In this document: positions 1 to 11,726 of the stretch, piece after piece
How positions within the stretch are numbered: the stretch's first letter is position 1
How the letters are laid out: each line of letters opens with the position of its first letter
Origin: Phaeosaccion multiseriatum
Taxonomy: Eukaryota; Ochrophyta, other classes
Assembly: GCA_965112735.1 (NCBI GenBank)
Contig: OZ218951.1
Location: forward strand, 1,984,001-2,048,000
Direction: 5' to 3'
DNA: 64,000 bases
Translations under genes and position numbers: made by a program
The notes under the pieces: generated by a model
Seen by the model: only the letters and a program-made list of their open reading frames with translations
Told to the model about the DNA's origin: nothing
Databases searched by the model: none

Positions 1-308
1 CCCCGTGCGTCTGCCTCCTTCCTTCTCGGTTGCTGCTGCTCCCGCGTCTCTGACTTCCACCTCTTCTCATATCGTGCTCTTCCTGCGGCAAGAAGACTGA
101 CCATGGCAGTTGGATTAGCGTATCCTGCTGTGAGGTGAGAGATACAGCTATCCCCAAGGCGCTGCTCCTGTGGATCCCCGTGCGTCTGGATCCTTCCTTC
201 TCGGTTGCTGCTTCTCCCGCGTCTCTGACATCCACCTCTTCTCATATCGTTCTCTTCCTGCGGCAATACTGACCATGACAGTTGGATTAGCGTATGGCCT
301 GCTGTGAG
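1..308. repeat. Imperfect direct duplication at the window start
   Basis: Bases 1-136 recur at about 176-308 with a few substitutions and small indels; both copies open with CCCCGTGCGTCTG and run through a stretch ending GTTGGATTAGCGTAT. The first copy holds an ATG at about 103 followed after 32 bases by a donor-like GTGAGA, so it may carry a short first exon. The second copy leads into the ORF at 294. The copies lie about 175 bp apart, so this is a tandem duplication of a gene 5' region. Its left edge may lie outside the window. Confidence 0.75.
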
Positions 309-1106
309 GAGGAGGGCACATCGGAGGGGTGGCTCATCCAGCCTGTTGACCCTGCTGACAACGACACTAACCCCAGCGGAGACGAGGACGAGGAGGATGA
401 CGTGGGGGACGAAGGGGACTGGTTGATAGCAGATCGTGTGGGAACAGCATTTCCTCAGCACTCTCTTCCACTTGCAGTAGCACCAGCAGTAGCACCGGCC
501 CTAGCACCAGAAGACCTAGCACCAGAAGACGTCCACGCTGCAGCAGCCTCAGTCGAGGATGACAAGGCGGATGAAGAGCTGCTGGCGCAGGTGAGGGAAG
601 CCTCAGCCGGGGATGACAAGGGGGATGAAGAGCTGCTGGCGCAGGCGAGGGCAGATGTTGACAGCGCGGAATGGGTCACGCGGCAGTGGTACAGACGTGT
701 CAATTACCGTTCGCTCCGTCTGCAGCAGTGGGATGGGGACGACGACGGGCGCGTTGCGTTACAGCAAAGCCTCACCCAGGCTCAGTGCGCCTCACGGGAA
801 GCTGAAAGTGCCCGTCTTTGGGCCATTTCTGCCCGAGCTGGTGCCCGCGCCCGCATCAGTCGCAGAGAGGCAGAGGACGCTCGGAACCGCCTCACACGAC
901 AAGCACGTGCACAACGCGTTGCCATCTCCAGAGCCACCAACATCGACTGTATTGGCATCTATGGGGGTCTCACAGAGGAGCGGCTCCGAGTCGTTATTGG
1001 TGGGAAGGCGTTAGACAAGAGGAAGACAGAGGAGCAGCGGCTTCTGAGGCTTCAGGAGCTGACGCTTCAGAGGGTCAGAGGGGGGAGGGTAGTGCAACCA
1101 GGGTAG
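294..1106 (+). CDS. Unrecognised acidic/helical protein
   Basis: A 270-residue open frame with no family I recognise. The N-terminal third is acidic (runs of D and E around residues 29-42) followed by an Ala/Pro-rich stretch. A near-repeat of about 25 residues with the core DEELLAQ appears twice around residues 88-120, mirrored by a DNA-level duplication at about 557-655. The rest is rich in R, A, E and Q, with spacing typical of long helices. The start lies inside the second copy of the local duplication, so the true first exon may be elsewhere. A real gene is plausible because the frame stays open with a biased composition, but there is no homology-level support. Confidence 0.4.
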   Translation: MACCEEEGTSEGWLIQPVDPADNDTNPSGDEDEEDDVGDEGDWLIADRVGTAFPQHSLPLAVAPAVAPALAPEDLAPEDVHAAAASVEDDKADEELLAQVREASAGDDKGDEELLAQARADVDSAEWVTRQWYRRVNYRSLRLQQWDGDDDGRVALQQSLTQAQCASREAESARLWAISARAGARARISRREAEDARNRLTRQARAQRVAISRATNIDCIGIYGGLTEERLRVVIGGKALDKRKTEEQRLLRLQELTLQRVRGGRVVQPG

Positions 1107-1679
1107 GAGGGTAATAAGTGTGAGAGGGAGGTGTGTGTGTGGGTGTGTGGGTGTGGGTGTGGGTGTGTGAGAGAGGATGCGTGTGAGTGTCCGTGCGTGT
1201 GTGTGTGTCTCTGTATGTGTGTCTCGGTGTATGTGTGCGTGCGTGCGTGTAAATAGATAACGTAAATACTTCGTCGTAAATAACTGTCAATACAAAGCGG
1301 AAATTCCAACTCAACGATTGATTGGGGGACAGCTGCCAACCCAGCACCTCAGCCATAGCAGCCAACCCAACACTCTCCATCCCCTCTGAGTTCGAAAGTT
1401 TTGCCCGGCAGGGTAGTCGTGGGAGAGAGAAAGAACTGAGGTATTTCTCTCGCACGCGACTATATGCTGGCATACCCTATTATTTTTCCTACTGCAGCTT
1501 TACTCTGTAATTAAATCTCTCTTCAGATGTGATTATCCAGGAGGGAAAGTTATGTCAACAAACCGGTACGCCTCCCTCCCCCTCCTCGACCCTCCGGCCC
1601 ATTTCCCTCATTCTGTTCACTCCCCCTCGCCCATCCGCCCTCTCACTCCTACACCAACCCTCCTCCTGCTGCAATAAGG
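1107..1679. other. Intergenic, GT-rich microsatellite then plain sequence
   Basis: About 1120-1250 is an imperfect GT/GTGC microsatellite. The rest up to the end of the M20 peptidase gene shows no coding signal I trust. It separates the 3' ends of two convergent genes. Confidence 0.6.
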
Positions 1680-2097
1680 TCACAAGGAGAGGATGGGCAG
1701 GCGCAGGATCTCCCGAAGCTCGTCGGCTGCCATCGCGAGCGTATCCAGCGGGATGCTCTCATTGGGGCTGTGGATGACTGCCCACGAGTCGTTGGGGCCC
1801 GCTGCAGCCGCGTAGGGCGTCGCCGTTCCATTGACCAGGTGCTTGAGCACAGAGCAGCCTGTGGGTGGGTGCGTCGTGGGTGCGTGCGTGCGTGCGTGTG
1901 CGTGCGTAGGTGTGCGTGCGTACGTGCAGGCGTTTTAACAACAGGAAGGGAGGGCAGGGCTACTGAGCGCACACATGAGCGAAGCCACAGCGCAAGGCAC
2001 GAGAGTCTCGCACCATCAGTGCGGCGCACAGCCAAGCAACAGAAAAGCCTTAGGAGCAGCAGCCAGCCACTCAGTGGTGTCGACATGACCTCTTACG

Positions 2098-2129
<32 letters not shown>

Positions 2130-2579
2130 TGAGCCTAGCTGAGTTACTTTAGTACCCTTGTCTTACCCCAATTCCTCACCTTCCGCGCCATGGAATTTTG
2201 ACATGAAACGCTCCTCCAGAGCCACTGCCCGGCCGTGTCTGTTGGCCACTCGCGTCAGGCACAGCAGCAGAGAAGCAAGCGTGACGCCGACGCACGAGCC
2301 TCTGCCATCTTCGTCCTTCGTCGCTTTCTTGAGCTTCTCCGGCGACGGCCACTTGAGTAGAAGCTGGTGAGTGAGAAGGGAGGAGAGGTCCAGCAGGCCA
2401 GGAGGCGCACAGAGTTGCCATGAAGCGAGCCACCGAGGCCGACAGCAGCCAGAGACGCAGAAGCGATTTAGAGGGGAGAAGGATGAAGGATGAAAGGTAG
2501 GGAAAACGGCGGCGGTAGGGAAACGATCGGTGGGGATACGAGGCTACCGAAGGAGGGCAATCACACATACACATATAGT

Positions 2580-2635
<56 letters not shown>

Positions 2636-3982
2636 TGCGCACGCCAAGCTGGCTAGCGGAGGCCGCCCCCGCATAGCCCGTCTCGTCCAACCAGAGCGCC
2701 ACCTGAGGGACCTTGCCTGAGGCCACCAGCTCGGGGTACACTTGCATCGCCCATGGAGACCCAATCTCTTCCTCCCCGTGGAGCAGCCATACGATGGGAG
2801 GGAGGACGTCGTCGCCGCTCGCCCCCTCCGTCTCCTTCTCGTTCTGCCCCTCCTCATCCTTCTTCTTCTCCTTCTCCTTCTTCTTCTCTTCCGCCAAGCG
2901 CCGAAGGAGGTGCTTCATCGCAACGAGGCGGAGGCACAGCGGCCCGAGGTTGTCTGCCACCCCTCGTCCGTAGAGCCGGCGCTGGCCAGGAGGAGGGGGC
3001 TGTGGCTCCTTCTCGCCTGTGCGAGGGGAGGTGGAGCCGGTATGCGAGGTGTGCAATTCCGCGTAGTACAGAGTAGCAGGGGGGGAGGTGCAGCGCGCCA
3101 GGTTTATTCGTCGGTATCGCGCAAGCGAGGGAGGGAGGACGTGCAACAGTACGCATCGAAAATTTATCATCAAGACTGCTCTGAGAGCACTGCGTAGCGA
3201 ACGACTGCCTGCCTCTGGCTGTGAGCTCGTGAGTGACTAACCTGGCTCAGTGCCTCTGCCCTTGCGGTCGTCGTGCTGATGCTGATCCACGACCTCGATG
3301 CTCCACGGGTCCGTCCTCCACAAGACTCGTTGCTTGTCGCTCACCTTCTCCACATCATAGTGGCCTGGTTGGTGGGTGGACACAACAGTCGAGTGAGCGA
3401 GATCGAGCGGCTGGGGGAAGGGGGGTTGAGTCCAGATCCAGCCAGGGGGGGTGCCGTGGGGTCAACGGCAGAGGAGGAGGAGGAGGAGGGGAGGGGAGGG
3501 GAGGCAGAGGAATGGACGAACAGAGGTCGTGTCTTCGTCCGCAAACCCCCGCCTTTCAGAAGCTCAAGTGCTGAAGAGCAATGGTGTCATCAAGTCGCAC
3601 CTACGATACCCATGGTGAGAGCGGAAGCGTTCCCTGGTCGAGTCGCGAGAAGGACATCTTCGGCTCCTTCCTTCGTGAGCCTCTCTACGGCGAAGCCGAG
3701 GTCCTCCAGCATACTGGAGATGATGTTCGTTACAGTCATCATACCAGAAGGGTTGCCTGCGACAGGCTTGGCAGCCACCTTATTGTAGCAGAGCAGGGGG
3801 GGGAGGTCTTCAGAGGAGCTCTATAGCAGCCTGCTGCCTTGTTGATGCCTAACTACTACTCCCCCCCAGCCAGTCACAGCAGGACCAAGAGCGGGGCTTA
3901 CCATCGCAGCGAGAGCGGTGGTGAACTCTTCTTCATGCTCCCATGCTCCTCCCATCTTCTCGTGCTGTCTCACATTCTCCAT
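1680..3982 (-). CDS. M20 family metallopeptidase (ArgE/DapE/ACY1 type), six exons
   Basis: A zinc-dependent amidohydrolase/peptidase of the M20 clan, substrate unknown. Exons in transcript order are 3982-3902, 3766-3601, 3364-3242, 3016-2634, 2363-2180 and 1858-1680; all junctions are GT-AG with matching phases, giving 371 residues. Family motifs are in order: GHYDV (H84, D86; first metal ligand and catalytic acid partner), LYGRGVADN (D145, bridging ligand), HGEEEIGS (E205 general base, E206 ligand), LDETGY (E235 region) and IHSPNES near the C-terminus (H341, last ligand). The length fits short bacterial-type M20 enzymes. A Lys/Glu-rich insert sits at about 166-187. Intron 4 starts directly in a (GT)n run (plus-strand CA repeat 2581-2633). 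The first exon choice (MENVRQHEK start) is inferred from phase. The gene is divergent from the large fusion gene at 4231. Confidence 0.85.
2581..2633. repeat. (CA)n microsatellite in M20 intron 4
   Basis: An almost perfect CA array. On the minus, transcribed strand it reads GTGTGT and contains the 5' splice donor itself, so the exact donor GT is set only by the preceding exon phase (AAG then GT). Confidence 0.9.
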
Positions 3983-4230
3983 CTCCCCCTCTTCTTTCTC
4001 TCTCTTTTCCCCTCCCTCTTTTTTCTGTGGTGGGTGACCTTTTACAAATTTAATATCATACCCTGTGTCGCATTGTTTCAATAGAAGGGAGGGGAGGGAC
4101 AGAACCGCGAGTCACCGCTGCAATAAGGAGTATAAAGCGGCCGCGCCTGGAGAGGAGGAAAGGAGAGGAAGGCAGGAAAGGGAGGGAGGAAGTGAAGTAG
4201 TAGCCAGAGGTCAAGGAAGAAAAGACAGCC
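3983..4230. promoter_or_regulatory. Shared divergent promoter region with TATA-like box
   Basis: Only 248 bp separate the proposed starts of the M20 peptidase (-) and the fusion gene (+). A TATAAA at 4131-4136 lies about 95 bp upstream of the fusion gene ATG. On the minus-strand side there is a polypyrimidine-rich stretch at about 3983-4020. A bidirectional promoter is inferred from spacing only. Confidence 0.45.
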
Positions 4231-4699
4231 ATGTGTGGGATAGTGGTGAGTGTTGGGCTGCGCGACGGAGAGGAGCGGGTAGGACCAGCCGCTCAGAGCC
4301 TTGAGCATCGTGGGAGGGAGGCCCCACAGCTCAGGTCATTCACAGCAGCAACGGATACTGACAAGAAGGTCAAGGGGAAGGAGGTGCTCATCTCCATGGC
4401 CTTTGTACGGCTTCGCGTCTGTGGCGGCAGCGGGGATGATCAGCCCCTCCACACCATCGGGGAGGCAGCGTGTGGCGAGGGTGAGTAAGGAGGCGCCGGA
4501 AGGGGAAGAAAGAGAGAGTAAGGAGGCGCCGGAAGGGGAAGAAAGAGAAGGGGAAGAAGGGGAAGAAAAATGGCGAGAGTACGGGGATGGCAGTAAATGG
4601 CTTCCCCCCCTTCTAATCATCCCCTTCTACATCTTCCCGTCCCAAGTGAGAAGAAAACTGCGGCAGTGCCAATCGTTTGGGCTAAGGTGAAGATGAAAC

Positions 4700-4790
<91 letters not shown>

Positions 4791-6930
4791 TCTCGCTTCT
4801 CTCTGCTTCATCAGTCCATTCTATTCTCTCCCTCATCCCTTCCGCCGCCTCTTCCTCCTCATCCCTGTCCCCCCCCACGCTCCTTCCATACCCCCTTCCT
4901 TGCCACATCTTGCCAGGCCACAACTTCTTCAGCGAGCTCTACCTTTGTTTCAATGGCGAGATCTACAACGCCCAAGAGCTTCTCGACGAGGACAAACACC
5001 GTGATGCCGCTGCTACCGATCATCATGGACGTGGCGGAGAGGAAGAGGACGCCCCTCAGAATCCCAGAGGCGTGTCCGTCCCGAGCACGTCCTCCTCCGA
5101 TACGCACATGCTCTCACGCCTCCTCCTCCGCCACGGCCCTGCCGTCCTTCCGAGACTGAGGGGACAATTCGCGATTGTGGTGGTCGGGCGGGAGCGACAA
5201 AATGATGGAGAGAGTGTTTCCCTCCCCGCCTCAGCGGGGCAGTGGTCCGTACTGGCTGCGCGAGACCCCCTCGGTATTAAGCCACTACTGGTGGCTGCCG
5301 GGGGGGAGCCGGGGTCTCTAATCTTCGCAAGCGAGATTCACGCTCTTCCACACTTCAATCTGCTCGCAGATGGGCAAGTACAGGAGGTCCTAGCTGGGCA
5401 CTCCTGCTGTTTCAGACTGGGCAGGGCCATGCCACTGCCACTCTTTCACCGGTACTGCCCATCTCTGCTTTCCCAGCACTCGAGCAGCGACGACTGCTCG
5501 GCCCCCTCCCCACGATTGGCAGTATTGGACCGCGCAGCCCCTCTGGTGCTAAGCGAGCTCCGTGCCTCTGTGGCCCGGCGCATGAATAACTGCGACGGTC
5601 ATTCGGTGGGTGTGCTTCTCTCAGGAGGCATCGACTCTGCCCTCATCGCGGCCCTTGCCGCCGAGCACCTCTCGTCTTTCGCGACCTCCACTGGAGAGGT
5701 TCAAGGAGCACGTCCTGCTGGCTGTGAGACGCCGCTGAACAAGGGCATTGGCGACAAGAGGCTGTACACCTTTACCATCGCATTCGTTGAGGACGAGGAC
5801 GAGGAGGGGGAAGGGAAGGGGCGCAGCAAGGCGAGCAGCCTGCTGGACGTTGACGCGACAAAGGCAAGCCTCATCGCCAAATACATTGGCTCCATTCACC
5901 ACGAGGTAAGGCAGGTTTGAAGGCTGTGAGCGGAAAGAAAGAAGGCACCCAAGGATAGCCTCCACCCTTCGCTGCCTCGACCCACTCAGGGAGGGCTATG
6001 CACACGCATGAAAGTGGAAGCGAATCCTGTCTTGTTCACTGCTGACCGACCCGACCCACACCGCCCTTCCCCTCCTTCCCCCCTGCCTGCCCCCCCGCCC
6101 CCCCCCCTCCTCCTCGTGGCCGTGCCGCGTACCTCCTCCTCCCTCCCCTCCCGCGCCCTGCTCTGTTGCGTAGTTGCTCGTGCCCGTCAAAGATGCTCTC
6201 GCCGCTCTGCCCGAGGTGTTGCGGCACTGCGCCACGGCTGATGTAAGCATCGTGCGGGCAGCAGTGCCCCTCTTCCTCCTCTCTGGGTTCATTCGACAAA
6301 GCGCGCCCACAGTGAAGGCTGTTCTCTGTGGGGAGGGTGCAGATGAACTCTTCGCAGGCTACGCAATGTTTGAACATGTTGCGGAAGGAGGAGGAGGAGG
6401 AGGAGGAGGAGGAGGAGGAGGAGGAGGAGCAGGAGGAGCAGGAGGAGCAGGAGGAGCAGGACGGGATAATTGCCGCTGGGAGACGAGCTCAGCGGAGACA
6501 GAGAGTGGTGCTGCTGGGCATGATGATGCCATTGCTTGGGGTGACGAGGACAGCGAGGAGAAGGCGACGGCAGCCCGCGTGGCGCGTATGAGCAGGGCGC
6601 TGTTGGCCTCAATCTCCGGCACAGAGCTGCTGAGGGTGGATCGGATGACGAGCGCGCACGGCCTCGAGGCTCGCGTGCCCTACCTTGACACGGACCTCAT
6701 CGACACCGTCCTGCAGAGGATAGACCCGCGTCTGCTGCTGTCGGGGGGGCATGCGGGGGGGCATGGGCGGATGGAGAAGCTGCTGCTGCGGACTTGCGCC
6801 ACCTTCCCCTCCTTCTCCTCCTCCGATGGACGACCGCTGCTGCCCCGGAGCGTGATATGGGAGAAGAAGCGGCAGATGGCGGACGGGGTGGGAGGCAAGT
6901 GGTTGCAGCGCCTTCGTGAGCACACAGAGC
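4231..6930 (+). other. Fusion domain 1: class II amidotransferase / asparagine synthetase
   Basis: Residues 1-620. MCGI places the N-terminal nucleophile Cys2 after Met removal; HRG near residue 27, FNGEIYN at 95-101 and a DPLGIKPL-type motif follow. The synthetase half has the PP-loop SGGIDS at 319-324, GEGADELFAGY at 466-476 and GLEARVPYLD further on. Both the ammonia-releasing and AMP-forming halves therefore keep their signature residues and the domain is probably active. A Gly-rich insert encoded by (GGA)n at about 6386-6460 lies just after the GEGADELFAGY motif, within the synthetase fold. The family makes amides from carboxylates with Gln and ATP; here the acceptor need not be aspartate. 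Confidence 0.9.
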
Positions 6931-6967
6931 GTGACAGTCCCTTCGCAGAGAGGGGAGGAGTGATACC

Positions 6968-7004
<37 letters not shown>

Positions 7005-10000
7005 TTGGTGATACAGCAGGACAGCAGTGAGCCGGGTAGCAGCCGAAGGACGACCCCGGCGACGTGTGCGGAGCAGAAATGCTTCGACCGCGTGCTGGAG
7101 GATGCGCTCAGCTCAGCTGCCCTGCGATACGCACGATCTCTTCATCGAGAGCGGAGTGCGCTGCGTCGTGAGGCGCTGAGGGACTTCATGCACAAGCGCG
7201 GCGCAGACGATGGGTCGAGGGTGCTGGCGAGCCATCAGCAGAGGAAGAGAGTGGCCAACGACCCTGACCTCAGGGAGATGCTGACGAGGGACGAGGCGCG
7301 GGCCTTTGTAAAGGACACGCTGCAGCTGTCGCTTCTTCGTTCACCATCATCACCATCATCTTGTTCATCTTCAGCAGGCAGCAGCGAACATGATGAGCAG
7401 CGGCTGCAGCGATATGATGATGATGATGATGATCAAGACCAGCAGCATCAACAGCAGCAACGGCAACTGCAGCGGCCTACTCGCAGTACGAAGGAGGAGG
7501 AGGAGGAGGAGGAGGAGGAGGAGGAGGAGGAGGAGGAGGAGGAGGAGGAGGAGGAGGGGGAGGAGCATGCACAACTCGAGCTAAGCCTGCTGTCGCTTTC
7601 GAGCATCGTCCGTGCCATGCTGCTGCGTGGCGTCACATACAACAACCTGTCTATGCTCCTGCCGGAGACCTCGGGCCGAGTGCCCACCCCTCCCGAGATG
7701 AAGCGAGATGTGTTGGAGGGGCTTGGAGGGCCTTGCGTCGTGCTCAACAGCTTCCTCGCCGCGCTATTGCACCGTCTTGGCTTCAGCGTGTACCTCGCGG
7801 CTGGCGATGTGCACCGGCCCTCATGCCATGTTGTGGTGATGGTGGAGCTGGAGGGGGGGTTGGTGTGGTGCGATGTGGGCAACTCTGCGCCGTACTTCCA
7901 GGCGGTCGTGCTCGGAGACGAGAGCATCTTTCAAGGGGGAGAGAGGAGGGAGGAGGAGGAGGAGGAGGAGGAGGAGGAGGAGGAGGAGGAGGAGGAGGAG
8001 GAGGAGGAGGAGGAGGAGGAGGAGGAGGAGGAGGTGGCGGACAACCGCCATCACCGCAGGCGCTTTCGATACAGTGTGCAGAGACAGAGGAATGACGCAA
8101 GTAGACCAAGGCCTCAAGGGAGGCAGCAGCAGCAGCAGCAGCAGTTGCTGCAGCAGCAGTATCGTGTTGTTCATCATCACGGGACAAAGGACAAGACAGC
8201 ATACACCTTCCGGCCCTTTGAGCGCATGCATTTTGCGGATTTCCGAGCCATGATTCATACCTCGCGGACAGATCCGAACTTCTCCTCCTTCCTGAATGCC
8301 GTGAAGGTGGTTTGGCTGGGGGCAGATGGCACCAAATGCGGGGTGAAGGACGGCTGCCTCTACGATGCCAACGGGCGCTTGTCTGATCACGAAGCGACTG
8401 ATGATGAGGTGATGGAGGCTGTTTGCAGTACGCACCCGCGGCTGGCCACGAATCTGAAAGTTTGCCTGGCCGTGGTCCGAGCGAAGAAGGATGCGAAGGG
8501 GGGTCACGGTGGCAAGGGAGGGAGGGAAGGTGGGGCCGGAGGAGGAGGAGGGACCGGAGAGGGAGAGGGAGAGAGCGGGGGTGCGTGTGAGGGAGAGGGT
8601 GCGGCGAGAGAGGGAGGCGGCGGAGCGAGCGATGACAAGGGAGAGGAGGGAGGGGGCCCTCCCAGAGAAAGTCGAGGTCGAGAAGATGAAGCCAACAAGA
8701 CGTCGGCAGCAGTGGGGCTTGCAGCTGGAGCCTCAGTCACCGTGGCCGTTATCATTGCGACCTGTAACAGAGACGATCTCCTTTGCAAGAGGGCAGTCAC
8801 CTCTGTGCTGCAACAGACGCGGAGGCCGTCGTGCCTGGTCATTGTCGACGACTACAACATCGCTGGTGACAGGGTCCTTCCCAGCCAGGGGGGGGTGCGT
8901 GCGTCATCGCCCTTGTCGAAGGAAGAGGCAAAGGACGGGCGGAAGAAGCTGAAAACGCGACTATTGGAGACTGTGCAGCGGGTGTGCGTGGAGGGCGGCG
9001 ATCAGAGCGAGAGGAGTGGGGCAGAGATGCGAGGAGAAGAGCATGGGGAGGAGGAGGAGGAGGAGGAGGAGGAGGAGGAGGAGGAGGAGAAGATCTGCTC
9101 TTTCCCCTTCCCAATCTTCCTCATTAGAAACGGGCGGACGAAAGGGGCGTCAGGTGCCTGGAACAGCGGCGCGTCGTGGGTTCATAGGCGCTTACTCACA
9201 GGAAAAGGCCTGGTGGAGCAGCAGCGGTTGGCGGTACAGGAGCAGCAGGAGCAGCAACAGCAGCAATTGGTGATACAGCAGCATCAGCAAGAAAAGCGGC
9301 CTCTGTCCAGTGTCTTTATTGGTATCCTCGACGACGACGACGAGTGGAAACACGAGCACTTGAGCCTCATATATCGCAAGCTTCGCCCTCCTGGAGATCA
9401 CCAGCGTCTTCCTCATGCACACGACAAAGAAGGCAAAGGCGAGCGCGAGGCAGCCGCAGGGGTGGGGGGGGGAGTGGGAGTGGGAGGTGGCGGAGGGGAG
9501 GTGGACGATGGGGGGCAGACGGTCGAAGAGCTGCTGAGTGGAGTGGCGATGGTGGTACCGGGTCTGCTGCGAGTCACGAAAGCACCCCGATCCCCTGAAG
9601 TCCCTGATGGGTGGAAGGAGTCGAAGCAAGAGCTGCCGTCAACAGTGGGGGAGCTGTGGAGAGTGGAGAACTTCCTCAAGGGGAACCCAGGCATACAGGT
9701 AAGGGAGCAGCTTAGTTTCGCACACACGTGAGACGAAGGATGGAGCGGAGGGGTCGCGTGCTAATGCTCTGACGACCGGATTGATGCCCCCCCGCTTTTC
9801 GATGGCTGCACTCGTGCCCACGCACTTGGCTTGCTTTGCTGTCGATCCTCGAGTCTTACACTCGCTAACCCTTCATCTGTCTGACTTATCATTTGTGTGT
9901 GTGTGTGCGTGTGTGTCTGAACGCTTCTCTCTTCTCTCTGGACGTCACAGGGCTCCAACCTGTTTCTCCGCCTGGACGTGTTCATGGCCGCAGGCGGCTT

Positions 10001-11281
10001 CGATGAGGCCCTCTCAAGCTGCACAGATAGGGTAAGGAATGGCAGGCAGAGTATCACACCAAGACAAAGGCAGGCAGACAAGTGGTTGCTGACGCTGCTG
10101 TGAGACAAGAGGGGGGAGGGGAGGCGAGGCAGCAGGGAACATCTCATCGACTTGCGTAAGGCGCACTTGATCTCCTCGATTTCTGATGTGTGTTTTACTC
10201 TCTCCCGCCCTTGCCCTTCCTTTGCCGCTTCACACCACGCTAGGACCTCCTCCTCCGTCTGGTATCGATGATCCCGCACGACGAGGCCGAGCGTCGCGTC
10301 CTTCTCCTGCGCGACACCTACACTGTCCGACACTTTGCCGACGATGACCGAGAGAGGATGTCCACCAAGGACAGTCCACAGAAGCTGAGAGGGCTGGATC
10401 ACTTCTACAGGAAGTGGTGCGCGCTCTTTCTGTCGTTCCCGAAAGATGCGGAAGCTTTTCGGGAGAGAGCGCAGAGGCTGTTTGGGTGGCCGCAGGAGGG
10501 AGAGGAGAGTGCTCGACAGACTGCTGTACCACCAGCAGCAGCGCCATCAGCAGCTCCATCAGCAGCTCCGTCAGCAGCTCCATCAGCAACTCCATCATCA
10601 ACTCCATCAGCAGCGGTTGCTGTTGGCGCTGCTGCTGTCGCTGGGACGGAGCAGTCGGTGCCACGGCTGCCCTCTGCGAGCTCACGGAGGCAGGTGCAGA
10701 GGCGGGTTATCCTTCATGTTGGTATCATCTCCGACTCCAACAGCAGCGCGGTGACACCCTTGCTCAAGGACTTCATTCGACACTTTTGCCAGCCTGTAAC
10801 TCGTTCTTCGGAGGAGGAGGAGGAGGAGGCGGCGGCAGCAGCAAGGGGGATGAAGGTGCAGGTGGAGGTGCACGTGTTGGAGAACGGGCCACGCGACCCA
10901 CCCAACTGCGAAGCTTCTCAGACGTTACTCGCTAAGACAGTGTGCACGGCACAGCAGCAGCAGCAGGAGGCGGAGCAAGGGCGACCGTTTCAACTGGGTG
11001 GGGACACGTGCTCTTTCCACTTCCTTAGCCTCGAAGAGCAGGAGAAGGCGTATGCGGAGGGGGCTCTCATGCTGCCTTCGAATGTTCGGCTGTCACCGGA
11101 GGAGAGGAAGAGGCAGCCCATTGCGGTGACCAGGACCATTCTACAAACGCACCTCGCTGCCTATATGAAGGAATCGGAGAGGAAAGAGGCAGCGGGCAGG
11201 AAGGGGCCAGGAAGGACACCGGCCTCGGTGCTGGCATGGGGTGAGTGAAGTGAAGTGAGCGGTCGTGCGCCATGTAACTGT

Positions 11282-11318
<37 letters not shown>

Positions 11319-11658
11319 TGTGTGTGTATGTGTGTGTATGTGTGTGTGTGTGCGTGTGTGTGTTTTTGTGTATTTGTGTGTGTGCGTGCGTGCGTGCGTA
11401 CGTGCGCGTGTGCGTGTGCATGCACGCAAGCGCAATCGCATTGTTCATGGTATGAAAGAGCAAGCGAAAGGGGGAGCAGTTTCTTGTTGTAGTCTCTCCT
11501 CTCCTCACGGCCACCCCCGTATTCTCCTGCCTTGTTGGCCCCTTTGTCGCGTGTGTGTGTGTGTGGTGCGTGCTTGGTCCAGTCTTGGACGACGACAAGC
11601 GGCTCGAAGCCCTGACGCTCTCCACTTTGCAAGTACCTACATCACCATCATCATCACT

Positions 11659-11726
<68 letters not shown>

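Noticed and set aside
1649-2086. A minus-strand 145-residue frame over the end of the M20 gene
   Set aside because: Wrong frame; the correct reading of 1858-1680 gives the conserved M20 C-terminus with the last metal-binding His.
3233-3788. Plus-strand frames over 3233-3788
   Set aside because: Antisense to M20 exons carrying GHYDV and the N-terminal conserved block.
7783-8202. Poly-Pro, poly-Gly and poly-Arg frames over the triplet arrays
   Set aside because: Shadow frames of the in-frame Glu tracts of the fusion gene.
11141-11632. His/Thr-rich minus-strand frames
   Set aside because: Antisense reading of the (GT)n run inside fusion-gene intron 5.
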